From contig JALSIO010000824.1 of NCBI GenBank assembly GCA_026989995.1, positions 1 to 7,299 on the forward strand: a stretch of 7,299 bases of DNA, written 5' to 3'. The notes below the pieces were generated by a model. That model made no database searches. It was given only the letters and a program-made list of their open reading frames with translations, and was not told where the DNA came from. Every line of letters starts with the position of its first letter. The stretch's first letter is position 1. Source of the stretch: Myxococcales bacterium. Its GTDB lineage: Bacteria; Myxococcota_A; UBA9160; JALSIO01. The position numbers were made by a program, and so were the translations under genes. Shown here piece by piece: positions 1 to 5,295 of this stretch.

Positions 1-1731
1 CTCCCCCATGGCGGGAGCGGGTCGGCAGGCGGGCCGGGCAGCCCCGGGGTGGAGGCCGGCGGGAGGCAGTCCCCGGCAGAGCCGTTCCCGTTTCGAAGCT
101 GGCGCGTGGAGGATCCCGAGCTGGTCCGGGATCTCGAGCAGGCCGGGGTCCGCTACACGGGGCGTGCGGAGGGGGGCTGGCAGCGCATCCTCGCCATCTG
201 GCTGCTGCCGCTCCTGCTCCTCATCGCCTTCTGGCTGTGGCTGCTTCCCAGGCTCGGCGGGGGCGTGGGGGGCTCCCTCGCGGGTTTCGGCCGCAGCCGG
301 GCCCGGCTGGTGGCGGACCGCGAGGTCGGCGTCCGCTTCGACGACGTGGCCGGCTGCGAGGAGGCGAAAGCGGAGCTCCGCGAGATCGTGGACTTCCTGG
401 GCTCGCCGGAGCGATTCCGGGCGCTCGGGGCGCGCATCCCGAAGGGGGTGCTGCTCGTGGGGCCGCCGGGCACCGGCAAGACCCTGCTGGCCCGGGCGGT
501 GGCGGGCGAGGCGGGCGTTCCCTTCTTCTCGCTCAGCGGATCCGACTTCATCGAGATGTTCGTGGGCGTGGGGGCCGCGCGGGTCCGCGACCTCTTCCAG
601 CAGGCGAAGCGGATGGCGCCGTGCATCGTCTTCATCGACGAGCTCGATGCCATCGGCCGCCAGCGCTCGGTGCACATGGCCAACCTGAACGACGAGCGGG
701 AGCACACGCTGAACCAGATCCTGGTCGAGCTCGACGGCTTCGACGAAACGACGGGGGTGATCGTGCTCGCCGCGACCAATCGCCCGGACGTCCTCGATCC
801 GGCGCTGCTCCGGCCGGGTCGCTTCGACCGCCAGGTCGTTCTCGATGCCCCCGACCTGCGCGGCCGCGAGGAGATCCTCCGGGTCCATGCCCGGGGCAAG
901 CCCCTCGCGCCCGGCGTGGACCTCGCGCGGATCGCGGCGGCCACGCCCGGATTCTCCGGGGCGGACCTCGCCAACGCCATGAACGAGGCGGCGCTCCTCG
1001 CCGCCCGCCGGGGAGCGGACCGGATCACCCAGCGCGATCTCGAAGAGGCCGTGGAGAAGGTGGTGGCGGGTCCGGAACGGCGGAGCCGGCGCCTCTCGGA
1101 GGCCGAGAAGCGCCGCGTGGCCTGGCACGAGGCGGGGCACGCGCTGGTCGCGGCCCGCTCGCGTCACGCGGACCCGGTGCGGAAGATCAGCATCGTCCCG
1201 CGCGGGCGGGCGGCGCTCGGCTACACCCTGCAGCTCCCCACCGGCGACCGCCACCTGATCTCGGAATCCGAGCTCCGGGATCGGCTGGCCGGGCTGCTCG
1301 GGGGGCGCGCCGCCGAGGAGCTCGTGCTCGGCGAGGTCAGCAGCGGGGCGGAGAACGACCTCGAACAGGCGACGGCCCTGGCCCGCCGGGCCGTCGCCCA
1401 GTTCGGCATGGGCCAGGTGGTGGGCCTCATGCACTGTGCCCGGGACGAGGGCCCGTGGCCCGGTCGCGACGCTGGGCCTGCGCGTCTCGACTGCTCGCCC
1501 GAGACCGCGCACGCGATCGACGAGGAGGTCCGCGAGCTGCTCGAGTCCGCCTACCAGCAGGCCCGCGAGATCCTGGTGGCGGACCGGCCCACCCTCGAGG
1601 CCGTGGCGCGGGAGCTCCTCGAGCGCGAGACACTCGACGAAGCCCGCCTCGCCGAGCTGCTCGGATCCGGTGCGGGGGATCGCGACCGCCGGCCGCTTCC
1701 GGGCGAGGGGGCGGCCTCCCTCTCCGCCTGA
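1..1731 (+). CDS. ftsH: FtsH-family ATP-dependent zinc metalloprotease, 5' partial
   Basis: Membrane-anchored AAA+ protease that unfolds and degrades membrane and short-lived cytosolic proteins, normally as a hexamer. Numbering from the GTG at 49: residues 16-40 resemble the end of the FtsH periplasmic domain, one membrane segment lies at about 47-66, Walker A GPPGTGKT at 138-145, pore-loop FVG at 171-173, Walker [12 protein letters not shown] at 193-203, sensor-1 ATN around N244, arginine-finger region LRPGRFDR at 254-261, zinc motif HEAGH at 360-364, and the likely third zinc ligand D437 in SGAEND. All catalytic elements look intact. The frame is open upstream to base 1, and the usual first membrane helix and most of the periplasmic domain are missing, so the true start is probably outside the window; GTG 49 would give a 560-aa single-pass variant. 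The C-terminal tail after the protease domain is short. It converges on the zinc-ribbon gene. Whether it is the housekeeping FtsH or a paralogue cannot be told here. Confidence 0.95.
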   Translation, partial: LPHGGSGSAGGPGSPGVEAGGRQSPAEPFPFRSWRVEDPELVRDLEQAGVRYTGRAEGGWQRILAIWLLPLLLLIAFWLWLLPRLGGGVGGSLAGFGRSRARLVADREVGVRFDDVAGCEEAKAELREIVDFLGSPERFRALGARIPKGVLLVGPPGTGKTLLARAVAGEAGVPFFSLSGSDFIEMFVGVGAARVRDLFQQAKRMAPCIVFIDELDAIGRQRSVHMANLNDEREHTLNQILVELDGFDETTGVIVLAATNRPDVLDPALLRPGRFDRQVVLDAPDLRGREEILRVHARGKPLAPGVDLARIAAATPGFSGADLANAMNEAALLAARRGADRITQRDLEEAVEKVVAGPERRSRRLSEAEKRRVAWHEAGHALVAARSRHADPVRKISIVPRGRAALGYTLQLPTGDRHLISESELRDRLAGLLGGRAAEELVLGEVSSGAENDLEQATALARRAVAQFGMGQVVGLMHCARDEGPWPGRDAGPARLDCSPETAHAIDEEVRELLESAYQQAREILVADRPTLEAVARELLERETLDEARLAELLGSGAGDRDRRPLPGEGAASLSA

Positions 1732-1740
1732 CCGGCAGGC

Positions 1741-1778
1741 GGCGCCCCGGCGGCCCCGGAGGGCTCCGCCGTGGCGCC
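1741..1778. terminator. Hairpin between convergent genes, probable bidirectional terminator
   Basis: Only 57 bp separate the stop of the protease gene (1731) and the stop of the zinc-ribbon gene (1789). Most of this is one hairpin: GGCGCC 1741-1746 pairs with 1773-1778, CGGCGG 1748-1753 pairs with CCGCCG 1766-1771, and CCC 1755-1757 can pair with GGG 1761-1763. One mismatch (1747/1772) and a small bulge interrupt it. No T-run follows on either strand, so it is not a canonical intrinsic terminator. Position and symmetry suggest it ends or protects transcripts from both sides. Confidence 0.55.
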
Positions 1779-1788
1779 GGATCCGGAG

Positions 1789-2091
1789 TCAGGTGTATTC
1801 CACCTCGGCCACGATCCGGCCGTCGGGACCTCGCACGGCCCGGAGTCGGGTCATGCAGGCCATGCAGTAGATCCGGTCGCCCGGCCGGATCTCCCGGGGC
1901 GAGCGGATGACGATGCGGCACACCGGACAGAAGATCTCGTTCGGAGCGAGCTCGTCTCCGGGGCCCTTCCAGCGCCGGTAGAACTTCCGGTACTTCTTCG
2001 GGACCTCGTCGAAGCCCTGGTCGTCGAGCTCGTAGCGCCTCCGCTCGCCGACTTCGGTGGATCCGCCCGTCGCTTCCTCGTCGCCCTTCAT
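1789..2091 (-). CDS. Small zinc-ribbon protein, third gene of the diiron operon
   Basis: A 100-aa protein of unrecognised family. Residues 1-50 are charged and rich in K, R, E and D, including a basic patch around 32-42 (KKYRKFYRRW). The C-terminal half carries CPVC at 55-58 and CMAC at 76-79, a four-cysteine arrangement expected to bind one zinc. The 17-residue gap between the pairs is shorter than in rubredoxin and the glycines of rubredoxin knuckles are absent, so a zinc ribbon fits better than an iron electron carrier, though a redox role is not excluded. Its ATG (2091-2089) overlaps the TGA of the upstream diiron gene as ATGA, which implies translational coupling and a job connected to the diiron proteins, for example assembly factor, partner or regulator. 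The function itself is not readable. Confidence 0.85.
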   Translation of the reverse strand: MKGDEEATGGSTEVGERRRYELDDQGFDEVPKKYRKFYRRWKGPGDELAPNEIFCPVCRIVIRSPREIRPGDRIYCMACMTRLRAVRGPDGRIVAEVEYT

Positions 2092-2879
2092 TCGAAGCCG
2101 AGCCTCTTCACGGCGTGCAGGTAGGCGCGGGTGATCTCCTCCCGCTCGCGGGGCGAGGCTCCCGAGCCGGCGCCACCCTCGTCGAAGGCGGCGATCACGA
2201 GCCGATCGAGCTCCTGCCGGACCGGATGCAGGCGTGTCCGGAGCGAGGGCTCGGCGCGCAGCCGCCGCCCGAGCTCGTTCTCGCCGAAGCCGATGTGGCG
2301 GCGCTCGTCCTTCACGATCCGCATCAGCACCTCGTGGGTGCGCGGGTCGGCGGTGCGCGCGTGGTTCTGGAAGACGGCGAACTCCATGGACTCGAGGATC
2401 ACGTTCTGCGCGAAGAGGGCGGCCTCCCAGTCCCCCCTCGCCACGAGATCGAGGAGCCGGTCCTTGAAGGCGAGCAGCGCCGGCGCGGCCCGGGCGCGGA
2501 TCTCCGCCTCCGGGTCCTCCACCCCGAGCTCCCGCAGCCGGTGGATCAGCACCTCGAGGTGCCGCCCCTCGTCGACCGTCTGCGTGGACAGGAAGATCTT
2601 CGTCTCCCGGTTGGGGGCGATGCGGATGAGACCTCCGGCGCCCTCGAGGGCCGCCGTCTCGCCCACGCAGTAGTTGCAAAGCGCGGTCACGAGGCGCGCC
2701 CGTTCGATCCCGGACAGCGGCGCTTCGGGGATCTCCGGCGGGCGCCCGTGGTCGAGGCCGCCGAGGTAGCCCTCGACGGCCTCGAACCAGAACTGGAACG
2801 ACTGGACGTGCTCCCGAAACCACTCGGGATCGCGGGCGTGGAGGTCCACTTCCTCCGACGGGCCGGGTGTGTCGCTCAC
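2088..2879 (-). CDS. Ferritin-like diiron protein, second paralogue
   Basis: A 263-aa, mostly helical soluble protein with the complete carboxylate-bridged diiron signature of the ferritin/R2-like superfamily: E74, E104-G-R-H107, E163 and E192-R-R-H195. The ligand spacing (30 residues between the first two Glu, 29 between the last two) fits a four-helix-bundle diiron site. It is a clear paralogue of the gene just upstream: both share the patterns STQTVDEGRH/ATQTLDEARH, QNVILE and DERRHxGFGEN. The residue four after H107 is Leu, where class Ia ribonucleotide reductase R2 has its radical tyrosine, so this is not NrdB. The GTG at 2879 is chosen because it lies 10 bp after the upstream stop and paralogue similarity begins shortly after it. 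The same frame runs further upstream (ATG at 3038) but that stretch lies in the upstream gene and looks non-native. Likely an oxidase or oxygenase of unknown substrate; iron storage is less likely given family resemblance. Confidence 0.85.
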   Translation of the reverse strand: MSDTPGPSEEVDLHARDPEWFREHVQSFQFWFEAVEGYLGGLDHGRPPEIPEAPLSGIERARLVTALCNYCVGETAALEGAGGLIRIAPNRETKIFLSTQTVDEGRHLEVLIHRLRELGVEDPEAEIRARAAPALLAFKDRLLDLVARGDWEAALFAQNVILESMEFAVFQNHARTADPRTHEVLMRIVKDERRHIGFGENELGRRLRAEPSLRTRLHPVRQELDRLVIAAFDEGGAGSGASPREREEITRAYLHAVKRLGFE

Positions 2880-2889
2880 GGTTTCTCGC

Positions 2890-3777
2890 TCAGGGCCGCG
2901 CCGGAGTCTGGTACTCGATTCCGATCCGCGCCAGCCGCTTCTTGAACTCCCCGAGGATGGTATCGGCGAGGAGGCGTTCCATCTCCTCGGGTTCGAGATC
3001 GGCGAGATTCGCGCCCTGCCAGGTTCCCGACCCGGCACCGTCCGACCCGGCCTCCCGGCGCATGCGCTGGACCTCCTCCCGGCTCGCCGTGTCCCGGAAG
3101 CGGTCTGCGAAGGTGGCGAGCATGTAGTAGGACATGTCCCGCTGCATTCGCTCGATCTCGGGCTTCTTCTCCGGATGCGCCTGGATCAGCGAGCCGATGC
3201 GGTTTTCGCCGAAGCCCACGTGGCGGCGCTCGTCGGCGATGGTTCCCGAGAGCGTGTGGGCGAACTTCGGGTTCAGCTTCTCGCTGGTGGCGTGCATCAT
3301 CTCGAAGACGTGGAAGGCCATCCCCTCGAGGATCACGTTCTGTCCCACCACGCCCGCGACGAAGTCCTTCTTGTCGACCTTCTCGAGCAGGATCTCGGCG
3401 AACTTCACGAGGTTCGGGTTGGCGAAGGCGTCGATCACGTCCTCGAGCTCGCTCTTCTTGACCCCGAGGTCGTAGAGCCGCTGGGTGAAGATCTCGACGT
3501 GCCGGGCCTCGTCGAGGGTCTGGGTGGCCAGGAAGCGCCTGCTGGCCTCGTCGGGGGCGGCGTTGATGAGGCCCGAGGAGGCGGCGAGCGCGCAGCGCTC
3601 GCCCACCACGAGCTGGACCGTCGTCGAGATGGCCTGCTCGCGGAGGGTGGGGTCGTCGAGCAGGAGCTCGGGCTCCTTCTCTCCGGGGCGGTGGCCGTAC
3701 TCGGTCCCTTCCAGGTACCCCTGGGGACAGGACTCGAGCCAGTACTGGATGGAGTAGGCGTCCAGGAAATCGCGCAT
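2890..3777 (-). CDS. Ferritin-like diiron protein, first gene of the operon
   Basis: A 295-aa soluble helical protein with a full set of diiron ligands: E60, E90-A-R-H93, E151 and E183-R-R-H186, spaced 30 and 32 residues, matching ferritin-like R2/bacterial multicomponent monooxygenase folds. F97 sits where R2 has its radical tyrosine, so ribonucleotide reduction is unlikely. The family (R2-like oxidase, N-oxygenase-like or other diiron oxidase) cannot be fixed from motifs alone. The C-terminal third is divergent from the downstream paralogue and contains a Gly/Ser-rich patch near 243-252. ATG 3777 is chosen because AGGAGG lies five bases upstream; an in-frame ATG at 3810 would place that ribosome site inside the coding region. 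It leads an operon with a 10-bp gap to the second diiron gene and then the zinc-ribbon gene. No reductase or ferredoxin gene is adjacent, so an electron donor would have to come from elsewhere. A sigma-54 promoter lies about 60 bp upstream. Confidence 0.88.
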   Translation of the reverse strand: MRDFLDAYSIQYWLESCPQGYLEGTEYGHRPGEKEPELLLDDPTLREQAISTTVQLVVGERCALAASSGLINAAPDEASRRFLATQTLDEARHVEIFTQRLYDLGVKKSELEDVIDAFANPNLVKFAEILLEKVDKKDFVAGVVGQNVILEGMAFHVFEMMHATSEKLNPKFAHTLSGTIADERRHVGFGENRIGSLIQAHPEKKPEIERMQRDMSYYMLATFADRFRDTASREEVQRMRREAGSDGAGSGTWQGANLADLEPEEMERLLADTILGEFKKRLARIGIEYQTPARP

Positions 3778-3782
3778 CGTGC

Positions 3783-3788
3783 CCTCCT
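3783..3788 (-). promoter_or_regulatory. Shine-Dalgarno site fixing the diiron operon start
   Basis: Reads AGGAGG on the minus strand, five bases before ATG 3777. It selects this ATG over the upstream in-frame ATG at 3810, whose reading frame would run through the site. Confidence 0.8.
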
Positions 3789-3813
3789 CGGGTCGCAGCG
3801 GTGCCCGCACCGG

Positions 3814-3831
3814 CGACCGAACGATCGGTCG
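3814..3831. promoter_or_regulatory. Inverted repeat over the predicted start site of the diiron operon
   Basis: Seven-base arms CGACCGA and TCGGTCG flank the spacer ACGA. The predicted transcription start from the adjacent sigma-54 element (about 3824) falls near the centre. ACCGA-N4-TCGGT symmetry resembles operators of many TetR-family repressors, so repression by blocking the start site is plausible. That is an inference; no TetR gene is in the window. Confidence 0.5.
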
Positions 3832-3835
3832 GTAC

Positions 3836-3850
3836 GCAATATCCGTGCCA
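3836..3850 (-). promoter_or_regulatory. Sigma-54 (RpoN) promoter of the diiron operon
   Basis: On the minus strand the sequence is TGGCACG-GATA-TTGC, an exact match to the -24/-12 core TGGCACG-N4-TTGC with 10 bases between the invariant GG and GC. Counting from the -12 C puts the transcript start near 3824, giving a leader of about 46 nt to ATG 3777. Transcription would need an AAA+ enhancer-binding activator acting from upstream, somewhere in 3860-4020 or beyond. Direct TCGGGGA/TCGGGG motifs at 3921, 3932 and 3949 lie at a plausible distance but are too short to call. Confidence 0.78.
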
Positions 3851-3996
3851 GTATGGACTCGGGTCCGGCCACCGGCTCGAGGCGCCCTCCTGCGCGCCCC
3901 CCGGCCGCGTCGCGGCGGTTTCGGGGAGTTGTCGGGGAAGCGCCGACTTCGGGGCGGGGGCGCCTGGCGGGCCGGGTCGTCCCATTCCTCCCCGCC

Positions 3997-4014
3997 GTCC
4001 CGACCGGCCGGGAC
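3997..4014. terminator. Hairpin just after the CBS gene, possible terminator
   Basis: GTCCCG 3997-4002 and CGGGAC 4009-4014 form perfect six-base arms around a six-base loop, starting one base after the stop of the minus-strand CBS gene. There is no T-run, so terminator function is tentative. It also lies about 180 bp upstream of the diiron operon's predicted start, a normal distance for a sigma-54 activator site, so a dual or alternative role is possible. Confidence 0.4.
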
Positions 4015-4015
4015 G

Positions 4016-4534
4016 TCATGCCCCAGCGATGGGCGGTCGCTCCTGCGACCCTGACGCCGGCGCGCGGCCCGCCCGGCCGGCGAGCTCCCGCAGGAGATCG
4101 GACTCCGTCAGGAGGCCGAGGAGTCGGGGAGGATCTCCCCTGGGATCCAGCACCGGAAGGAGGCCGTCGGGGGCGCGGGCGAGGCGTGCGGCCGCGTGTC
4201 GGATCGGCTCTTCGGGGGAGGTCGCTGCCGCGGCGGGCTCCAGGATGGCGGCTGCCGGCTGGAGTTCGAGAAAGCGCCGGGGGCTCTCCCCGCCGAGCGC
4301 GGCCAGGATGGCGGCGCGGGCGATGGCCCGGTAGGAGACGAGTCCGAGCAGGGCCTCGCCGTCGACCACCGGGAGCGCCCGAACGCGTGCGAGGTGCATC
4401 ACCCCAAGCACGTGATCGAGACTTTCACCCGGCGCCACTCCGATGAATCGACGGCGCATCCGATCCGCGACGCGGTGGTCGTGCGGCACCGGCTTCGTCC
4501 CCCCCCCGGCATTCGGCCCTCCCGCGTCGGCCAT
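4016..4534 (-). CDS. Two-CBS-domain protein
   Basis: A 172-aa soluble protein made of one CBS pair (Bateman module) and little else: CBS1 at about 22-73, CBS2 at about 95-150 with the typical GLLTESDLL end at 140-148. CBS pairs usually bind adenine nucleotides such as AMP or ATP and pass on the cell's energy state. No enzymatic or DNA-binding domain is attached, so it would act through a partner. ATG 4534 is used because CBS1 starts near residue 22; ribosome-site complementarity there is poor, and an in-frame GTG four codons earlier is possible. The frame stays open far upstream but that stretch reads as low-complexity R/P/G and includes promoter-like DNA. Codons 10-12 are a continuous run of nine G. 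A relaxed sigma-54 site lies 45-60 bp upstream. Ala and Arg content is high but the domains are recognisable. Confidence 0.82.
   Translation of the reverse strand: MADAGGPNAGGGTKPVPHDHRVADRMRRRFIGVAPGESLDHVLGVMHLARVRALPVVDGEALLGLVSYRAIARAAILAALGGESPRRFLELQPAAAILEPAAAATSPEEPIRHAAARLARAPDGLLPVLDPRGDPPRLLGLLTESDLLRELAGRAGRAPASGSQERPPIAGA
4499..4507 (-). repeat. Nine-G homopolymer in the start of the CBS gene
   Basis: Nine consecutive C on the plus strand, read as three GGG glycine codons (residues 10-12) in the minus-strand CBS gene. A change of one or two bases would shift the frame before the first CBS domain. Such tracts can mediate slipped-strand on/off switching in some bacteria; here it may equally be chance in GC-rich DNA or an error-prone spot in the assembly. 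Confidence 0.6.
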
Positions 4535-4560
4535 CGCCGCCGCCACGCGTGCCGGTCCCG

Positions 4561-4577
4561 GCTCCGGCGGACGGAGC
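4561..4577. promoter_or_regulatory. Inverted repeat over the predicted CBS gene start site
   Basis: Arms GCTCCG 4561-4566 and CGGAGC 4572-4577 with a five-base spacer. The predicted start from the adjacent -24/-12 site (about 4567) lies within it. The repeat begins one base after the -12 box, exactly as at the right-facing promoter. Confidence 0.4.
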
Positions 4578-4593
4578 TGCAACGTCCATGCCG
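4578..4593 (-). promoter_or_regulatory. Probable sigma-54 promoter of the CBS gene (relaxed match)
   Basis: On the minus strand CGGCATG-GACG-TTGCA. The invariant GG and GC are 10 bases apart and TTGCA is perfect, but the -24 box differs from TGGCACG at two positions. The predicted start at about 4567 leaves a 33-nt leader to ATG 4534. Orientation and position support it; the mismatches lower confidence. Confidence 0.5.
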
Positions 4594-4651
4594 TCCGGGA
4601 AGCGCGGCGCGGTGCGCCTTTCGCGGTCCCCAAACGGGTCGTGGGCCGCCC

Positions 4652-4690
4652 TGGGACACGGCGAGTTGCACCCTGGCGCCCGGTGTCCCA
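4652..4690. promoter_or_regulatory. Inverted repeat midway between divergent promoters, candidate activator site
   Basis: TGGGACAC 4652-4659 and GTGTCCCA 4683-4690 are perfect inverted arms with 23 bases between. Arm centres are 31 bp apart, close to three helical turns, so two dimers or protomers could sit on one face. The centre is about 85 bp upstream of the right-facing start and about 104 bp upstream of the left-facing one, both usual for sigma-54 enhancer sites. No regulator is identified, and an 8-bp repeat with a free spacer can arise by chance in GC-rich DNA. Confidence 0.4.
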
Positions 4691-4729
4691 CCTTCCACCG
4701 CTCCCGTGCCCGGGCCGGAGCCGGCCGGG

Positions 4730-4744
4730 TGGCACGTCCCTTGC
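4730..4744 (+). promoter_or_regulatory. Sigma-54 (RpoN) promoter facing the zinc-finger/CBS/CoA-transferase operon
   Basis: TGGCACG-TCCC-TTGC followed by T, matching the full -24/-12 core with GG and GC 10 bases apart. The predicted start near 4756 gives an untranslated leader of about 210 nt before ATG 4969, long enough for control of elongation or translation, or for an additional unseen promoter closer to the gene. Confidence 0.75.
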
Positions 4745-4745
4745 T

Positions 4746-4762
4746 CTCCCGTCCTTCGGGAG
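4746..4762. promoter_or_regulatory. Inverted repeat over the predicted start site of the right-facing operon
   Basis: CTCCCG 4746-4751 and CGGGAG 4757-4762 with five bases between, beginning one base after the -12 box and containing the predicted start (about 4756). The centre CCGTCC-N2-CGG is shared at the same offset from the -12 box by the left-facing promoter's repeat. Confidence 0.4.
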
Positions 4763-4934
4763 GGTCGGCGGGAGGGCGCGGCGCCGCACGGGGCGGCGTC
4801 GCCCGGGCCCCCGGCCTCCGGTGAGCCTTGCGGTCGTGCGGGACGATCGCCGGCCCTCCCCCGTACCGCTGCCGGGGCCGGCGTGCGGGGCCGCTGGGGC
4901 TGCCCGGCCGGGGTGGGTCCGGAGTCGGGCGAGC

Positions 4935-4959
4935 GCCGTCGTTCGGACGTTTCGACGGC
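4935..4959 (+). promoter_or_regulatory. Hairpin immediately before the zinc-finger ribosome site
   Basis: GCCGTCG 4935-4941 and CGACGGC 4953-4959 are perfect seven-base arms with an 11-base loop, ending directly before AGGAGG at 4960-4965. It could affect ribosome access or be a protein-binding site. Function is inferred only from position. Confidence 0.35.
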
Positions 4960-4968
4960 AGGAGGGCG

Positions 4969-5289
4969 ATGGTGGCGGACGGACGGAGACCCCTCGAGGA
5001 CGAGTACCTCGCGCGGGAGGAACGCGCGCGGCGCGAGGCCGAGGAGGCCCGGCGCAAGGCGAAGGAGCGCGAGGAGCGGCGACGGCTGCACTTCATGAAG
5101 TGCCCGAAGTGCGGCGCCGATCTCCACGCCGAGACCGTCCGCGGGGTGGACGTGGACCGCTGCGGCGAATGCGCGGGGCTCTGGCTCGACGCAGGCGAGC
5201 TCGAGAAGCTCGCGGGCCCCGAGGAGGGACTCTTCCGGAGCTTCCTCGAGACCCTCGGGGTGCGGCGCTACGGGGCCGGCGGAAGCTGA
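4969..5289 (+). CDS. zf-TFIIB-type zinc-finger protein with charged N-terminal helix
   Basis: A 106-aa protein. Residues 9-40 form a strongly charged E/R/K/A helix beginning DEYLAREE; the C-terminal part is a zf-TFIIB-type zinc finger with C45-P-K-C48 and C65-G-E-C68, followed by the family's LWLDAGELEKL at 71-81. This order (charged helix, MKCPKCG, GVxVDRC, WLDAGELEKL) is typical of a widespread small bacterial family with no firmly established biochemical role; zinc-dependent protein or nucleic-acid binding is assumed. AGGAGG at 4960-4965 sits only three bases before ATG 4969, so the GTG at 4972, at better spacing, may be the real start. It is the first gene of the right-facing operon; the next gene begins six bases after its stop. 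Confidence 0.85.
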   Translation: MVADGRRPLEDEYLAREERARREAEEARRKAKEREERRRLHFMKCPKCGADLHAETVRGVDVDRCGECAGLWLDAGELEKLAGPEEGLFRSFLETLGVRRYGAGGS

Positions 5290-5295
5290 CGCCGG

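Larger units (their letters stand above)
4535..4968. other. Divergent control region, no gene
   Basis: This 434-bp gap separates the left-facing CBS gene from the right-facing zinc-finger operon. Open frames cross it in several phases, but their products are low-complexity R/P/G/A sequence without recognisable domains, so I call no gene. It holds two outward-facing sigma-54-type promoters (4578-4593 and 4730-4744), an inverted repeat just downstream of each, an 8-bp inverted repeat midway, and a long GC-rich leader (about 4756-4968) ahead of the zinc-finger gene. Confidence 0.65.

Noticed and set aside
8..688. Plus-strand ATG open frame overlapping the protease
   Set aside because: Ser/Arg/Gly-rich frame-shifted reading of the FtsH gene without motifs.
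1789..2091. Rubredoxin as electron donor for the diiron proteins
   Set aside because: Two CxxC pairs are present, but the 17-residue spacing and missing knuckle glycines fit a zinc ribbon better.
2879..3038. N-terminal extension of the second diiron gene to ATG 3038
   Set aside because: The extra 53 residues lie antisense-free but out of frame within the upstream diiron gene, are S/R/P-rich and have no counterpart in the paralogue; GTG 2879 after the upstream stop is the natural start.
2088..3777. Ribonucleotide reductase beta subunits (NrdB)
   Set aside because: The radical tyrosine position four residues after the first ExxH histidine is Phe in one and Leu in the other, and no large subunit gene is nearby.
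3778..3810. Eleven-residue extension of the first diiron gene to ATG 3810
   Set aside because: Its codons would include the AGGAGG ribosome site serving ATG 3777.
2869..4446. Long plus-strand open frame (525 codons) opposite the diiron operon
   Set aside because: It is the antisense shadow of GC-rich coding DNA; its product has no recognisable domain, while the minus-strand frames carry full metal-binding motifs.
4535..4789. Extension of the minus-strand CBS gene to ATG 4789
   Set aside because: The 85 extra residues are low-complexity R/P/G, carry no domain, and run through the proposed promoter and inverted repeats.
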